Part shown: positions 25,927 to 37,936 of the stretch, one piece after another
Position numbering within the stretch: position 1 is the stretch's first letter
Layout: each line of letters begins with the position of its first letter
Assembly (NCBI GenBank): GCA_016286555.1
Contig: JAEETA010000010.1
Coordinates: 26,679-90,678, forward strand
Direction: 5' to 3'
Length of the DNA: 64,000 nt
From: Lachnospiraceae bacterium
GTDB lineage: Bacteria > Bacillota > Clostridia > Lachnospirales > Lachnospiraceae
Position numbers and translations under genes: made by a program
The notes under the pieces: model-generated
What the model was told of the DNA's origin: nothing
Seen by the model: the letters and a program-made list of their open reading frames with translations, nothing else
The model's database searches: none

Positions 25927-26564
25927 CCGTACCCCACGCAGAGCAGGAAAATGAGCAATATCATAATCCACCAGGCGGTGCCCAGGAAAGGAAGCTTCTT
26001 CGAAAAGCCGAAGGCCCCTGCGGGACTGCCCCAGTTCAGGAAAAAGTAGGGATAGTTGATGCCGTCGGCAAATTGCCATCCCTGTACATATCCGATGCCC
26101 GCATAGATCGCATATAGGATCGGAGGGATAATGACATAGATGACATTTTTCCGGGGAATGGAATCGGAAACCGCCACCACGAAGAAGTCGATAACCGCTG
26201 CCAAGGGAACCACCACATGGGTCAGAACGTTCTGAATGGTCCATGCATAGGGACCCAGGAGGGGCGCCAGCATCACGCAGAACACCACGCCGGTAAGTGT
26301 GATGGACACCGTTCCTACGAACTTCACCACCTGCCATACCCTGCTGACCTCTCTCCCCTTATGCATGAGGACAAAGCCGATGCAGCAAATGATGGCGATG
26401 GCGATATTGGACTGGGTTGTGAAATACATGAAGACCCTGGAGCCGCCCATGAAAGAATGTCTGCCCGCATAGGCGCTTAAGAAGGTTCCGATGATCGCGG
26501 AAAGGATCACCACGATCTTCAGAACGCTGCTGATCTCCTTCTGTTTTGTGGATATATGGTTCAT
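25878..26564 (-). CDS. Pr6Pr family membrane protein
   Basis: This 228-residue integral membrane protein has six to seven predicted helices. Family traits include the GRHSFMGGSRVFMYFTTQSN stretch after the first helix, the paired histidine region LTHVVVPLAAVIDFF and the closing WWIMILLIFLLCVGYGYLAL. Pr6Pr proteins resemble the FAR-17a/AIG1 fold of membrane hydrolases, but the bacterial function is unknown. The start at 26564 was chosen over an upstream in-frame codon for its GAGG site 8 bases before. It stands alone, divergent from the sugar kinase. Confidence 0.8.
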   Translation of the reverse strand: MNHISTKQKEISSVLKIVVILSAIIGTFLSAYAGRHSFMGGSRVFMYFTTQSNIAIAIICCIGFVLMHKGREVSRVWQVVKFVGTVSITLTGVVFCVMLAPLLGPYAWTIQNVLTHVVVPLAAVIDFFVVAVSDSIPRKNVIYVIIPPILYAIYAGIGYVQGWQFADGINYPYFFLNWGSPAGAFGFSKKLPFLGTAWWIMILLIFLLCVGYGYLALAEFIGKKHNKK

Positions 26565-26736
26565 TTGGATACCTCTCAAAAGACATTTGTATTTGATGCA
26601 AGATATTTGTATCACATATTTATATTGTTTGCAAGTATCTTTTTCAAAATCTTTTTCATCGTTATTTTTTTACCAAATCACATGAAGCGATTTTTCTGTT
26701 ATACTATGCCCATTGAACCTGATAAGGAGATATCGT

Positions 26737-27822
26737 ATGGAACACAAGAATCCGGTTTTCAACAATGGGGGAGGCGGCCATTTCATCACCATCGGTGAGA
26801 TCATGCTGCGCCTCACGCCGCCGAACTATGAGAAGATCCGTATGACTACCAGCTTTGAAGCAAGCTACGGCGGATCGGAAGCAAATATCGCGCTGGCGCT
26901 GGCAAATCTCGGCGTCGAGAGTACCTTTTTTACCGTAGTCCCCAACAATTCCCTGGGCAAAAGCGCAATCCGGCTCCTGCGCAGCAATGATGTGCATTGC
27001 ACCCCTGTGATCCTCTCCACCCCCGAGGAGACGCCCTCTCACAGGCTCGGGAGTTATTATCTCGAAACGGGCTATGGGATCCGTCCCAGCAAGGTGATCT
27101 ATGACAGAAAACACAGTGCCATCACCGAATATGATTTTTCCGGGGTCGATATCGACGCTCTGCTCGATGGCTATACCTGGCTCCATATGAGCGGCATCAC
27201 GCCTGCTCTTGCGGAGAACTGCAGAGAGCTTACCATAAACGTCCTGAAGAAAGCGAAGGAAAAGGGCCTGACCATCAGCTTCGACGGAAATTTCCGCAGC
27301 AAGCTCTGGAGCTGGGAAGAGGCAAGAGATTTCTGCACCCTCTGCCTGCCCTACGTGGATGTGCTCCTTGGGATCGAGCCCTATCATCTCTGGAAGGATG
27401 ACGCGGATCACAGCAAAGGGGATGTCAAGGACGGGATCCCTCTCCAGCCCAGCTATGAACAGCAGGATGCGATCAACCGCGCATTTGTCAAGCGATATCC
27501 GAACATCAAATGCATCGCCCGTCATGTCAGATATGCGCATTCCGGCTCGGAAAACAGCCTGAAGGCATTTCTCTGGTATGACGATCACACCTTCGAAAGC
27601 AGACTCTTCACCTTCACGATCCTGGACCGTGTCGGCGGCGGCGATGCCTTCGCCAGCGGACTGATCTACGCGATGATGCATGACTTTCAGCCCATGGACA
27701 TGGTGAATTTCGCCGTAGCTTCCAGCGTGATCAAACACACCATCCGCGGCGATGCCAACATCACCGACGATGTGGAAAGCATCAAAAATCTCATGAACAT
27801 GAATTACGATATCAAGCGCTGA
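26737..27822 (+). CDS. PfkB family sugar kinase, 2-keto-3-deoxygluconate kinase-like
   Basis: This 361-residue ribokinase-fold enzyme phosphorylates a sugar or sugar acid. The substrate face is ITIGEIMLRLTPP and ASYGGSEANIALALANLGVE; the C-terminal anion hole and catalytic base are DRVGGGDAFASGLIYAM. The closest named type by pattern is KDG kinase, but no Entner-Doudoroff or hexuronate genes flank it, so the substrate is uncertain. The start at 26737 follows AAGGAG. A -10-like TATACT lies at 26700-26705 without a clear -35. A double terminator follows the gene. Confidence 0.85.
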   Translation: MEHKNPVFNNGGGGHFITIGEIMLRLTPPNYEKIRMTTSFEASYGGSEANIALALANLGVESTFFTVVPNNSLGKSAIRLLRSNDVHCTPVILSTPEETPSHRLGSYYLETGYGIRPSKVIYDRKHSAITEYDFSGVDIDALLDGYTWLHMSGITPALAENCRELTINVLKKAKEKGLTISFDGNFRSKLWSWEEARDFCTLCLPYVDVLLGIEPYHLWKDDADHSKGDVKDGIPLQPSYEQQDAINRAFVKRYPNIKCIARHVRYAHSGSENSLKAFLWYDDHTFESRLFTFTILDRVGGGDAFASGLIYAMMHDFQPMDMVNFAVASSVIKHTIRGDANITDDVESIKNLMNMNYDIKR

Positions 27823-27836
27823 CGCGTTTCGGAATC

Positions 27837-27860
27837 AAAAAAAGCCCCGCTACGGGGCAA
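27837..27860 (-). terminator. Terminator of asnA (minus strand)
   Basis: GCCCCG (27844-27849) and CGGGGC (27853-27858) form the stem. On the minus strand it is followed by seven Ts (27843-27837). It also lies 22 bases past the kinase stop. Confidence 0.75.
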
Positions 27861-27863
27861 AAT

Positions 27864-27901
27864 AAAACGGCATGGTCGGAACCTCCAACCATGCCGCTTT
27901 T
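27864..27901. terminator. Bidirectional terminator between the sugar kinase and asnA
   Basis: CGGCATGGT (27868-27876) pairs with ACCATGCCG (27888-27896). The flanks are AAAA on the left and CTTTT on the right, so the structure can work for both convergent genes. Two hairpins in tandem here isolate the two units strongly. Confidence 0.8.
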
Positions 27902-27907
27902 CATTTC

Positions 27908-28918
27908 TTACAGGATGATCACGCCCTTCTTCCGCGCGTACTCCACCTCATCCTGGGGCCAGACGGAAACCTGAACCTCGCCGATGTGGCACTTGCGAAG
28001 GAAGAACATACAGATGCGAGACTGACCGATACCGCCGCCGATGGTATAAGGCACACGGCGATTCAGGATGTCCTTCTGGAAGGGCAGCTCTGCCCGCTCC
28101 TCGCAGCCTGCCTTCTTCAGCTGCTCCATCAAACTATCCTCGTCCACGCGGATCCCCATGGAGGACAGCTCCAGGGCGATGTCGGTGACGGGGTAGTAAA
28201 CGATGATGTCGCCGTTCAGCTTCCAGTCATCGTAGTCAGGTGCACGGCCGTCGTGCTTCTCTCCGTTGGTGAGGAGGTCGCCGATCTGCATCAGGAAGAT
28301 GGCACCGTACTCCTTGGCTGCCAGGTACTCACGCTCCTTGGCACTCTTATCGGGATAACGGTCCAGCAGTTCCTGGGTGGTGATGAAGGTGATGGTCTCC
28401 GGCAGGATGCATTTGATGTGATCGTACCGGTTGGACATGTACTTCTCAGTGACGCGAAGCGCATCGTAGACTGCCTTCACCGTCTCCTTCAGGGTTTCAA
28501 CATTTCGCTGATCCTTAGTGATGATCTTCTCCCAGTCCCACTGGTCCACATAGACGGAGTGGATGTTGTCCGTGTCCTCATCTCTGCGGATGGCGTTCAT
28601 ATCGGTGTAAAGGCCCTCGCCCACGGAAAAACCGTATCTGCCCAGTGCCATTCTCTTCCACTTTGCCAGGGAATGAACGATCTCGAAACTGCGGCCGGGA
28701 AGCTCCTTCACTTCAAAGTCCACGGGACGTTCCACGCCGTTTAAGTTGTCGTTCAGTCCGGACTCGGGGGTGACAAACAAAGGCGCGGACACACGGTGCA
28801 GATTCAGCTGAGTTGCCAGCTCTCTCTGAAACTCATCCTTGACCTCTTTGATGGCGATCTGCGTCTCCCGCAGGTCCAGGACGGAATGATAACCGTCCGG
28901 AATAACGATCTTAGACAT
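27908..28918 (-). CDS. asnA: Aspartate--ammonia ligase (asparagine synthetase A)
   Basis: AsnA makes asparagine from aspartate, ammonia and ATP, with a fold related to class II aminoacyl-tRNA synthetases. The 336 residues include the SAPLFVTPESGLNDNLNGVE, VHSLAKWKRMALGRY, DQWDWEK and GGGIGQSRICMFFL signatures. The start at 28918 (MSKIVIPDGYHSVLDL) follows GGAGGAG; a longer in-frame extension was rejected. It follows metA by 78 bases and may be co-transcribed with it. Small hairpins in the gap (GTCAG/CTGAC and TTCCGCATTGCGGAA) have no U-tract. Confidence 0.96.
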   Translation of the reverse strand: MSKIVIPDGYHSVLDLRETQIAIKEVKDEFQRELATQLNLHRVSAPLFVTPESGLNDNLNGVERPVDFEVKELPGRSFEIVHSLAKWKRMALGRYGFSVGEGLYTDMNAIRRDEDTDNIHSVYVDQWDWEKIITKDQRNVETLKETVKAVYDALRVTEKYMSNRYDHIKCILPETITFITTQELLDRYPDKSAKEREYLAAKEYGAIFLMQIGDLLTNGEKHDGRAPDYDDWKLNGDIIVYYPVTDIALELSSMGIRVDEDSLMEQLKKAGCEERAELPFQKDILNRRVPYTIGGGIGQSRICMFFLRKCHIGEVQVSVWPQDEVEYARKKGVIIL

Positions 28919-28996
28919 TTCTCCTCCCTCTTCCGCAATGCGGAACCCTTTTTTCGTATCTGTCTCGTCAGTTTCTGACAATACCGTCACATATTT

Positions 28997-29923
28997 TTAT
29001 TTCCCTGCAGGATCCTGCTCCAGCACATAAGGCGTTACCTGATATACATAGTAATTCAGCCAATTGCTGTAGAGGTTGTTGCTGTGAGAACGCCAGGACA
29101 GCTCCGGACGGTTCTCCGGGTTATCCTCCGGGAAATAATTCACCGGGATCTGAATGGGCAGGCCCTTGTTCAGATCGCGGAAATACTCGTTGCTCAGGGT
29201 CATGCGGTCATACTCGGGATGGCCGGTGACAAAAATGCGATGTCCCTCTCCCGCGATGGCCAGATACACACCTGCTTCCTCGCTCTCTGCCAGCACCGTC
29301 AGATCCTTGCATGCATGAATGGCGTCGGAAGGGGTTGCGGTATGTCTGCTGTGAGGTGCCAGGAACACATCGTCAAAGCCACGGACCAGAGGGATCTTCC
29401 GGTTCATGACACGGTGCTTGAAGACGCCGAAGAGTTTTGCGTCCAACAGCACCTTATTGATGCCGTAGTAATGATAGAATCCTGCCTGAGCTCCCCAGCA
29501 GATATGGAGAATGGAAGTAACGTGGGTGTCGGCCCAGTCCATGATCTCACAGACCTCATCCCAGTAATCCACCTCCTCGAAGGTGATGTCCTCCACGGGA
29601 GCGCCGGTGATGATCATACCGTCGAACTTCCGATGACGGATCTCCTCAAAGGTGCAATAAAACTTATTCAGATGGCTGGCAGAGGTGTTGACGGACACAT
29701 GGGATGCGGTGTTCATAAAGGTCACATCCACCTGCAGGGGCGTATTGGACAGAGCCCTTAAGAGCTGCAGCTCCGTGTCCTGTTTTACGGGCATGATATT
29801 TAAGATCAGAACCTGCAGAGGCCGGATATCCTGGTGAATGGCGCGAAATTCGTCCATCACGAAGATGTTTTCATCTTCCAGGATCTGCCGGGCCGGCAGT
29901 TCGCTTTGTACTTTAATGGGCAT
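28997..29923 (-). CDS. metA: Homoserine O-acetyltransferase (MetA family)
   Basis: This 308-residue enzyme activates homoserine for methionine synthesis. The catalytic nucleophile is C142 in HICWGAQAG, with H235 and E237 in VTGHPEYD. Position 111, in GAPVEDITF, is glutamate. In MetA proteins Glu111 favours acetyl-CoA (as in Bacillus cereus) while Gly favours succinyl-CoA (Escherichia coli). Acetyl transfer is therefore predicted, despite the usual annotation as succinyltransferase. The start at 29923 follows AAGGA. The 36-base leader leaves no room for a SAM riboswitch. Confidence 0.94.
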   Translation of the reverse strand: MPIKVQSELPARQILEDENIFVMDEFRAIHQDIRPLQVLILNIMPVKQDTELQLLRALSNTPLQVDVTFMNTASHVSVNTSASHLNKFYCTFEEIRHRKFDGMIITGAPVEDITFEEVDYWDEVCEIMDWADTHVTSILHICWGAQAGFYHYYGINKVLLDAKLFGVFKHRVMNRKIPLVRGFDDVFLAPHSRHTATPSDAIHACKDLTVLAESEEAGVYLAIAGEGHRIFVTGHPEYDRMTLSNEYFRDLNKGLPIQIPVNYFPEDNPENRPELSWRSHSNNLYSNWLNYYVYQVTPYVLEQDPAGK

Positions 29924-29965
29924 GTTTTTTTCCTTCAAACCTATAAATAAGTAAAATAATTACAT

Positions 29966-29994
29966 AGTCTAGCACAGGTTCGTGACTTATACAA
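29966..29994 (-). promoter_or_regulatory. Promoter of metA
   Basis: On the minus strand TTGTAT (29994-29989) and TAGACT (29971-29966) are 17 bases apart, with TGC before the -10 (extended -10). The -35 overlaps the ligA stop region. Confidence 0.6.
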
Positions 29995-31984
29995 ACCCCA
30001 AATACTCTTTTTGAAAATCTTCCTCGCTGAGGATGGGGATCCCAAGATCCCTGGCGGTCTTGTTTTTGTTGGAGGTGCTGGTGACATCGTTGTTGATGAG
30101 GGCCTTTGTCTTGGCGCTGACGGAGCCCGCCACCTTGCCGCCTCTGCTCTCGATCTCAGCCTTCAATGCATCCCGGTTGGGATAGTGAACCAGAGAGCCG
30201 GTGATAACGAAGGTCATACCGGACAGATCAGGTCCGTCCCCTGAAGCAGTCTCCGGCTTTTCGATCATCAGCTCTTCCAGCAGCCGGTCCAGCAAAGCAC
30301 TCTTTTTCGGATCCGCGAAAGCAGCCACGACGGAAGCGGAGATCACATCTCCCACGCCCTCAATGGCAGCCAGCTCCGCTGCATCCGCATGTCTCAGTTT
30401 TTCCACATCATAGTCAAATGCCTTGCAGATAAGTTTTGCTCCGGCAACACCCACATTCTCAATCCCCAGAGCATAGATCAGCCGGGGCAGGGTGGTCTTT
30501 TTCGAAGCACGGATACTCTTCCAGAGATTGTCAAAGGACTTTTGTCCGAAGCCTTCCATGCGGATGATCTCGTCATGGTAGCGGTCGATGTGATAAAGAT
30601 CCGCAAAATCCTTGATAAATCCGCAGTCGATAAACTTCTCCAGGGTCGCCTCGGAGAGACCGTCCACATTCATGGCGTCCCTGCTGACGAACTGGGTGAA
30701 GGATTTGATCTGCTTTGCGGGGCATTCCGGATTGGTACAGTACAGGCTCTGGGCCTCGTTCTGGCTCCGGATTTCCGTCCTTCCACCACAGACGGGACAT
30801 ACCGCGGGGATCTCCAGATTCCCGGAACGGGTGAGATTCTCTGCGATCTGGGGAATGATCATATTCGCCTTGTACACCGTCAGACGGTCTCCGATGCCCA
30901 GTTCCAGTTCCCGCACGATGCTGACATTGTGAACGCTGGCTCTGGTAACGGTAGTCCCCTCCAGTTCCACGGGATCAAAGATCGCCACGGGATTGATGAG
31001 GCCTGTACGGCTGGCGCTCCACTCCATGCTTCGCAGCACCGTCTCCGCCGTTTCGTCCGCCCATTTGAAGGCAATGGAATGCCTCGGCGCCTTGGCGGTC
31101 ATGCCCAGGCTCCGGCCGTAGGAAACCTCCTCATAGGTCAGTACCAGACCGTCGGAAGGAATCTCGTACTTCTGGATCCGCAGAGCAAAATATTCAATCC
31201 GGTCCAGAATGGTATCTGCGGTCACATAATAATGCTCCACCGCTTCGAAGCCCAGCTTTTTCAGATATTCCAGGCGTTCAAATGCGGAATCCTGTATCTC
31301 TTCGTATTCCTCCAGCTCCTCCTCCGTGCCTTCCGCGCTCACCAGATTGAAGGCGATGAAACGCACATGGCGCTTTGCGGTGACGGCGCTGTCCAGCTGA
31401 CGGACGCTACCGGAACAGAGATTTCTGGGATTCTTATAGGCAGCGCCTTCCTCGGGCAAAGCTGCATTGATGGCTTCAAAATCAGGATAGGAAATGACCG
31501 CCTCTCCCCGGAGCACCAGGGTGCCTATAAAAGGAATCCGCATGGGCAGATTTTCAAAGGCTCTGGCATTGGGGGTGATAACCTCTCCGATCTCGCCGTT
31601 CCCACGGGTCACCGCCTTTGCCAGTACTCCGCCCTCATAGGTCAGCACCACAGTGAGGCCGTCCAGCTTCCAGCTTAAGACCCCTTCCCGGTCTCCCAGC
31701 CAGCTCCGGAGTTCCTCTCTGTCCTTGGTCTTCCCCAGGGAAAGCATGGGCTGGGCGTGCTGCTCCTTGGGCAGGGCATCCACGGCTTCATATCCCACTT
31801 TCTGAGTGGGGCTGCCGGATAAGATAACACCTGTTTCCTCTTCCAGTGCCACCAGCTCATCGTAGAGTCTGTCGTATTCCAGATTGCTCATGATCTCCCG
31901 GTCTTCCGCATAGTAAGCTCTGGAAGCCTTTGAGAGCACTGTATTCAGTTCCTTCATCCGAAGGAGTTTTTCCTCACGATCCAT
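29987..31984 (-). CDS. ligA: NAD-dependent DNA ligase
   Basis: LigA seals nicks in replication and repair using NAD+. The 665 residues are full length. The Ia and adenylation domains carry the nucleophilic lysine in SWKLDGLTVVL. The OB fold includes SRTGLINPVAIFDPV. The four-cysteine zinc finger is CPVCGG ... CTNPECP. Helix-hairpin-helix repeats (IYALGIENVGVAGAK, IEGVGDVISASV) precede the C-terminal BRCT domain (GMTFVITGSLVHYPNRDALK). Its ATG directly abuts the TAA of the pseudouridine synthase gene, so the two are in one operon. Confidence 0.97.
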   Translation of the reverse strand: MDREEKLLRMKELNTVLSKASRAYYAEDREIMSNLEYDRLYDELVALEEETGVILSGSPTQKVGYEAVDALPKEQHAQPMLSLGKTKDREELRSWLGDREGVLSWKLDGLTVVLTYEGGVLAKAVTRGNGEIGEVITPNARAFENLPMRIPFIGTLVLRGEAVISYPDFEAINAALPEEGAAYKNPRNLCSGSVRQLDSAVTAKRHVRFIAFNLVSAEGTEEELEEYEEIQDSAFERLEYLKKLGFEAVEHYYVTADTILDRIEYFALRIQKYEIPSDGLVLTYEEVSYGRSLGMTAKAPRHSIAFKWADETAETVLRSMEWSASRTGLINPVAIFDPVELEGTTVTRASVHNVSIVRELELGIGDRLTVYKANMIIPQIAENLTRSGNLEIPAVCPVCGGRTEIRSQNEAQSLYCTNPECPAKQIKSFTQFVSRDAMNVDGLSEATLEKFIDCGFIKDFADLYHIDRYHDEIIRMEGFGQKSFDNLWKSIRASKKTTLPRLIYALGIENVGVAGAKLICKAFDYDVEKLRHADAAELAAIEGVGDVISASVVAAFADPKKSALLDRLLEELMIEKPETASGDGPDLSGMTFVITGSLVHYPNRDALKAEIESRGGKVAGSVSAKTKALINNDVTSTSNKNKTARDLGIPILSEEDFQKEYLGFV

Positions 31985-32737
31985 TTATCTGCCGCAGCTG
32001 CGCAAAAGCTCCCGCAGCTCCTCTCCTTTCACTTCCCGGTACTCTCCCGGGACCAGTTTTCCCAATGTGATGTTCAATACCCGTACACGCTTCAGGCTTT
32101 TCACTTCATAGCCACAGGCCTTGCACATGCGCCGGATCTGGCGGTTTAAGCCCTGGGTCAGAATGATGCGGAAGGTATTTTTCCCCAGGAGTTCTACTTT
32201 ACAGGGTCTGGTGGTCACGTCCAGGTCCTTCAGGTAGATTCCCTCTTCCATCCGCTTTAAGGCCTCGGGGCGCAGCTCCTTCCCCACCTTTACCACGTAT
32301 TCCTTCTCGTGGGCGTTGCTGCCACGCATCATAGCTTCGATCAGGTCTCCGTCGTTGGTCAGGAGCAGAAGCCCCTCCGAATCCCGGTCCAGACGCCCTG
32401 CGTAGGTCACCCGCACGGGATAATCGATCTCTTTCGTCACCAGACGCTCTGCATGTGCATCCTTCTCGGAGCAGGTGACGCCCACGGGCTTGTAATAGGC
32501 CAGCACCAAGACTTGCGTCCGCTTTCCCACTGCTTCGCCGCGGCAGGTAACAATATCCCCGGGCAGGACTCTGCGCCCCATCTCGGGGATTTCTCCATTG
32601 ATCCGAACCACGCCCTCTTCGATGAGCTTATCCGCATCTCTCCGGGAACAGATCCCGGCTTCCGCCAGATATTTGTTTAACCGGATTCCCTCGGGAGGCG
32701 TCCGGTCTTCTTTTTTCCTTGCTTCCTCACGCTTCAT
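31985..32737 (-). CDS. RNA pseudouridine synthase, RluF/RsuA family
   Basis: The 250 residues have an N-terminal S4 RNA-binding domain (RLNKYLAEAGICSRRDADKL) and an RsuA/RluB/E/F catalytic domain. The catalytic aspartate is in YAGRLDRDSEGLLLLTNDG. The GLNRQIRRMCKACGYEV motif fits the RluF branch, which modifies 23S rRNA near the peptidyl-transferase centre, or tRNA-Tyr. Exact site specificity is not decided by sequence alone. The gene overlaps the RNase H gene by 11 bases and abuts ligA. Confidence 0.9.
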   Translation of the reverse strand: MKREEARKKEDRTPPEGIRLNKYLAEAGICSRRDADKLIEEGVVRINGEIPEMGRRVLPGDIVTCRGEAVGKRTQVLVLAYYKPVGVTCSEKDAHAERLVTKEIDYPVRVTYAGRLDRDSEGLLLLTNDGDLIEAMMRGSNAHEKEYVVKVGKELRPEALKRMEEGIYLKDLDVTTRPCKVELLGKNTFRIILTQGLNRQIRRMCKACGYEVKSLKRVRVLNITLGKLVPGEYREVKGEELRELLRSCGR

Positions 32738-33194
32738 GGATCGCTATCTCCGAAACGGGACAAATGACCGGGATCCCGTCAGTCTCCAGGCCCTTCTTTG
32801 CCATCTCGTCCGCCAGCTCGTTGTAGGTCACATTGGTATGGGCTGCCACCTTGTGAAAATGCAGGGTGATCTCCTGTCCCCAGCCCCGCATGGCGGCGGC
32901 GTATTTCTTCGTCAGGTCGTTTTTTGTCTTCCAGGCACCGGTGACCCAGTCCTCGATGCCACTGTAATCATAATAAATGTGGATGGCGTCATATCCGCTT
33001 TTCCGTGCACATTGCACCGCATACATGGCCCCCAGCATCTCTCCCGTCACGTTCCGGGATTTCAGAGAGTCGGGATTGTTGCCGCTGCCGCAGGCACAGC
33101 GCACCCCCTCGGGGCTTAAGAAAACGCACCCGAAGGCGTATTTTTTCAAAGCGTCATTATAGCTGCCGTCCACGTAAACCGTAATCTCGCTCAT
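32727..33194 (-). CDS. Ribonuclease H type 1 family protein
   Basis: The 155 residues form one RNase H1 fold. The DEDD catalytic set is visible: D9 in VYVDGSYN, E52 in TGEMLGAMYAV, D76 in IYYDYSG and D129 in NELADEM. It should cut RNA in RNA-DNA hybrids. There is no N-terminal hybrid-binding domain. It is first in an operon with the pseudouridine synthase and ligA, and divergent from carB across 110 bases. Confidence 0.9.
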   Translation of the reverse strand: MSEITVYVDGSYNDALKKYAFGCVFLSPEGVRCACGSGNNPDSLKSRNVTGEMLGAMYAVQCARKSGYDAIHIYYDYSGIEDWVTGAWKTKNDLTKKYAAAMRGWGQEITLHFHKVAAHTNVTYNELADEMAKKGLETDGIPVICPVSEIAIHEA

Positions 33195-33265
33195 AGGATT
33201 TTTCTCCGCAAATTTTTTCTATTATATCACATTCGTTACCTCTTTTTTTCACCGGATATTTTTAA

Positions 33266-33271
33266 TATAAT
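33266..33271 (+). promoter_or_regulatory. -10 element of carB
   Basis: TATAAT at 33266-33271 lies in an AT-rich stretch. The -35 is a T-run without a good match. The transcript would begin near 33278 and the leader of about 27 bases is too short for a PyrR attenuator. AAGGAGG follows at 33292-33298. Confidence 0.55.
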
Positions 33272-33304
33272 GATGGCTGTGTGAAAAATTTAAGGAGGTA
33301 GCGT

Positions 33305-36523
<3,219 letters not shown>

Positions 36524-36547
36524 GCATTGATCGAAGATACGCATAAG

Positions 36548-36584
36548 AAAAGACCTGTCCGCAGTCGCGGGCAGGTCTTTTTAT
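36548..36584 (+). terminator. Terminator of carB
   Basis: AGACCTGTCCGC (36551-36562) pairs along its full length with GCGGGCAGGTCT (36567-36578), with one G-U pair. The stem is followed by TTTTT and preceded by AAAA, so it may also serve the convergent transporter gene. Confidence 0.9.
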
Positions 36585-36611
36585 CGTTTCATTTATTCAG
36601 GACATCAGGTT

Positions 36612-37907
36612 TTACACCTTCCGAACCTTTTTCCCGTCCAGGGTAGGCTCCTGAGGAATCGGGGCATCCGTCCTGCCGTCAACTGCAGGTGCTTCCTCCG
36701 AAATCACAGCTGCGTCCTCTGAAGCGCCATCTTCCTCCGCTACGCCCTCACCTCTGTGAAGGCTCTTTGTGTTGGCACGCTGGTCCCGCTTCTCCACAAA
36801 CCAGGGCAGGATCACTTCCTCATAAACGAAAGTAAAGATGGCTGCGAAGGGAATGGCCAGGAGAATGCCGGGGATACCGAACATTCTGCCGCCCACAATG
36901 ACCGTGATCAGGATCCAGACGGAAGGCACGCCCAGCAGCTCACCGAAGAGCTTGGGCTTCAGGATGTAACCGTCCAGGGTCTGCAACACCGCGGTAAAGA
37001 TCAGATAGATCAGGCAGTGCACGGGATTGTTCAGCAGGAGGATGAAACCGCCGATGGCCGCACCGATGACAGGACCGAAGGTGGGGATCAGGTTGGTTAC
37101 GGTGGCGATCATGGAGATCAGGACGATGTAAGGCATACCGAAGATTGCCATAAGGATGGCATTCAGGAGTCCCACGATGATACCGTCCACCAGATCGTAC
37201 ACCACGTAATGCACCAGGATCTCATGGCATCTGCTCCAGAAATTGGTGCGCTTTTCATAGGTTTCAGGGGTGTAAAGAGACTTCCGCAGTCTCCGGACCC
37301 CTGCCAGCATGGTGTCCTTCCCGTAGAGGAAGTAGATGCCCATGATGATGCCGATAACGCCGGTAGCGATCTTGGATCCCAGGTTATAGGAGGTGGTCCA
37401 GATGTCGGAAAGCTTTGCAGGCAGGTCTGATGCGATCTCCGTCAAAGCGTTCTGCCAGGAAGTGGAAATGTTCCCCACATGGAGATTGTACTTCTCCGCG
37501 GTCTTGGTGAAATTCGCCACCATATTGTCGATGTTCTTCACATAGAGATCGGAATTGGAAGCGATGGTTGCGATGCTGTCGCCGATGGAAGGCACCAGGG
37601 CGTAGATCAGCAGCGCCAGGATGGCAATGAGAAGGATCAAAGCCACCGTTGCGGAGAGCGTGCGACGGAGCTTATCCTTTTTGATCCGCTTAAACAGGCG
37701 CTTCTCAAAGTATCCGCACAGAGGGTCCACCAGATAGGCGATGATCACACCCGTCACCACGGGAGACAGGGTCTTTCCGAGACCGGAGAACGCCGCCCAG
37801 ATGGAGGACAGATTGGTGAGGATCACATACAGGAGCACCGCCCCGCAGGTGGCAAGGGGGTAATATCCCCAGGGTTTTTTAAAAAATTCAGCAAGCTTCT
37901 TACGCAT
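36612..37907 (-). CDS. AI-2E family transporter (PerM/YdiK-like)
   Basis: This 431-residue polytopic membrane protein has about eight helices. Family signatures include LSPVVTGVIIAYLVDPLCGY near the N-terminus and the late MPYIVLISMIATVTNLIPTF, GPVIGAAIGGFILLL and LFGELLGVPSVWILITVIVG. Members export diverse small molecules, or in other lineages act as cation/proton antiporters; AI-2 export should not be assumed. A long acidic, Pro/Ala-rich cytoplasmic tail (about 370-431) is not typical and ends KKVRKV. It is downstream of the HD-GYP gene, and its ribosome-binding site is inside a hairpin. Confidence 0.88.
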   Translation of the reverse strand: MRKKLAEFFKKPWGYYPLATCGAVLLYVILTNLSSIWAAFSGLGKTLSPVVTGVIIAYLVDPLCGYFEKRLFKRIKKDKLRRTLSATVALILLIAILALLIYALVPSIGDSIATIASNSDLYVKNIDNMVANFTKTAEKYNLHVGNISTSWQNALTEIASDLPAKLSDIWTTSYNLGSKIATGVIGIIMGIYFLYGKDTMLAGVRRLRKSLYTPETYEKRTNFWSRCHEILVHYVVYDLVDGIIVGLLNAILMAIFGMPYIVLISMIATVTNLIPTFGPVIGAAIGGFILLLNNPVHCLIYLIFTAVLQTLDGYILKPKLFGELLGVPSVWILITVIVGGRMFGIPGILLAIPFAAIFTFVYEEVILPWFVEKRDQRANTKSLHRGEGVAEEDGASEDAAVISEEAPAVDGRTDAPIPQEPTLDGKKVRKV

Positions 37908-37916
37908 GATACATCA

Positions 37917-37933
37917 GCCTTTCAGAGAAAGGC
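37917..37933 (-). promoter_or_regulatory. Hairpin that contains the transporter ribosome-binding site
   Basis: GCCTTT (37917-37922) pairs with AAAGGC (37928-37933), loop CAGAG. On the minus strand the AAAGG Shine-Dalgarno of the transporter lies in the downstream arm, 10 bases before the ATG. Ribosomes finishing the HD-GYP gene (stop at 37937) could open it. Confidence 0.4.
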
Positions 37934-37936
37934 GCA

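Noticed and set aside
29924..29986. SAM riboswitch before metA
   Set aside because: The predicted leader is about 36 bases and shows no S-box conserved elements.
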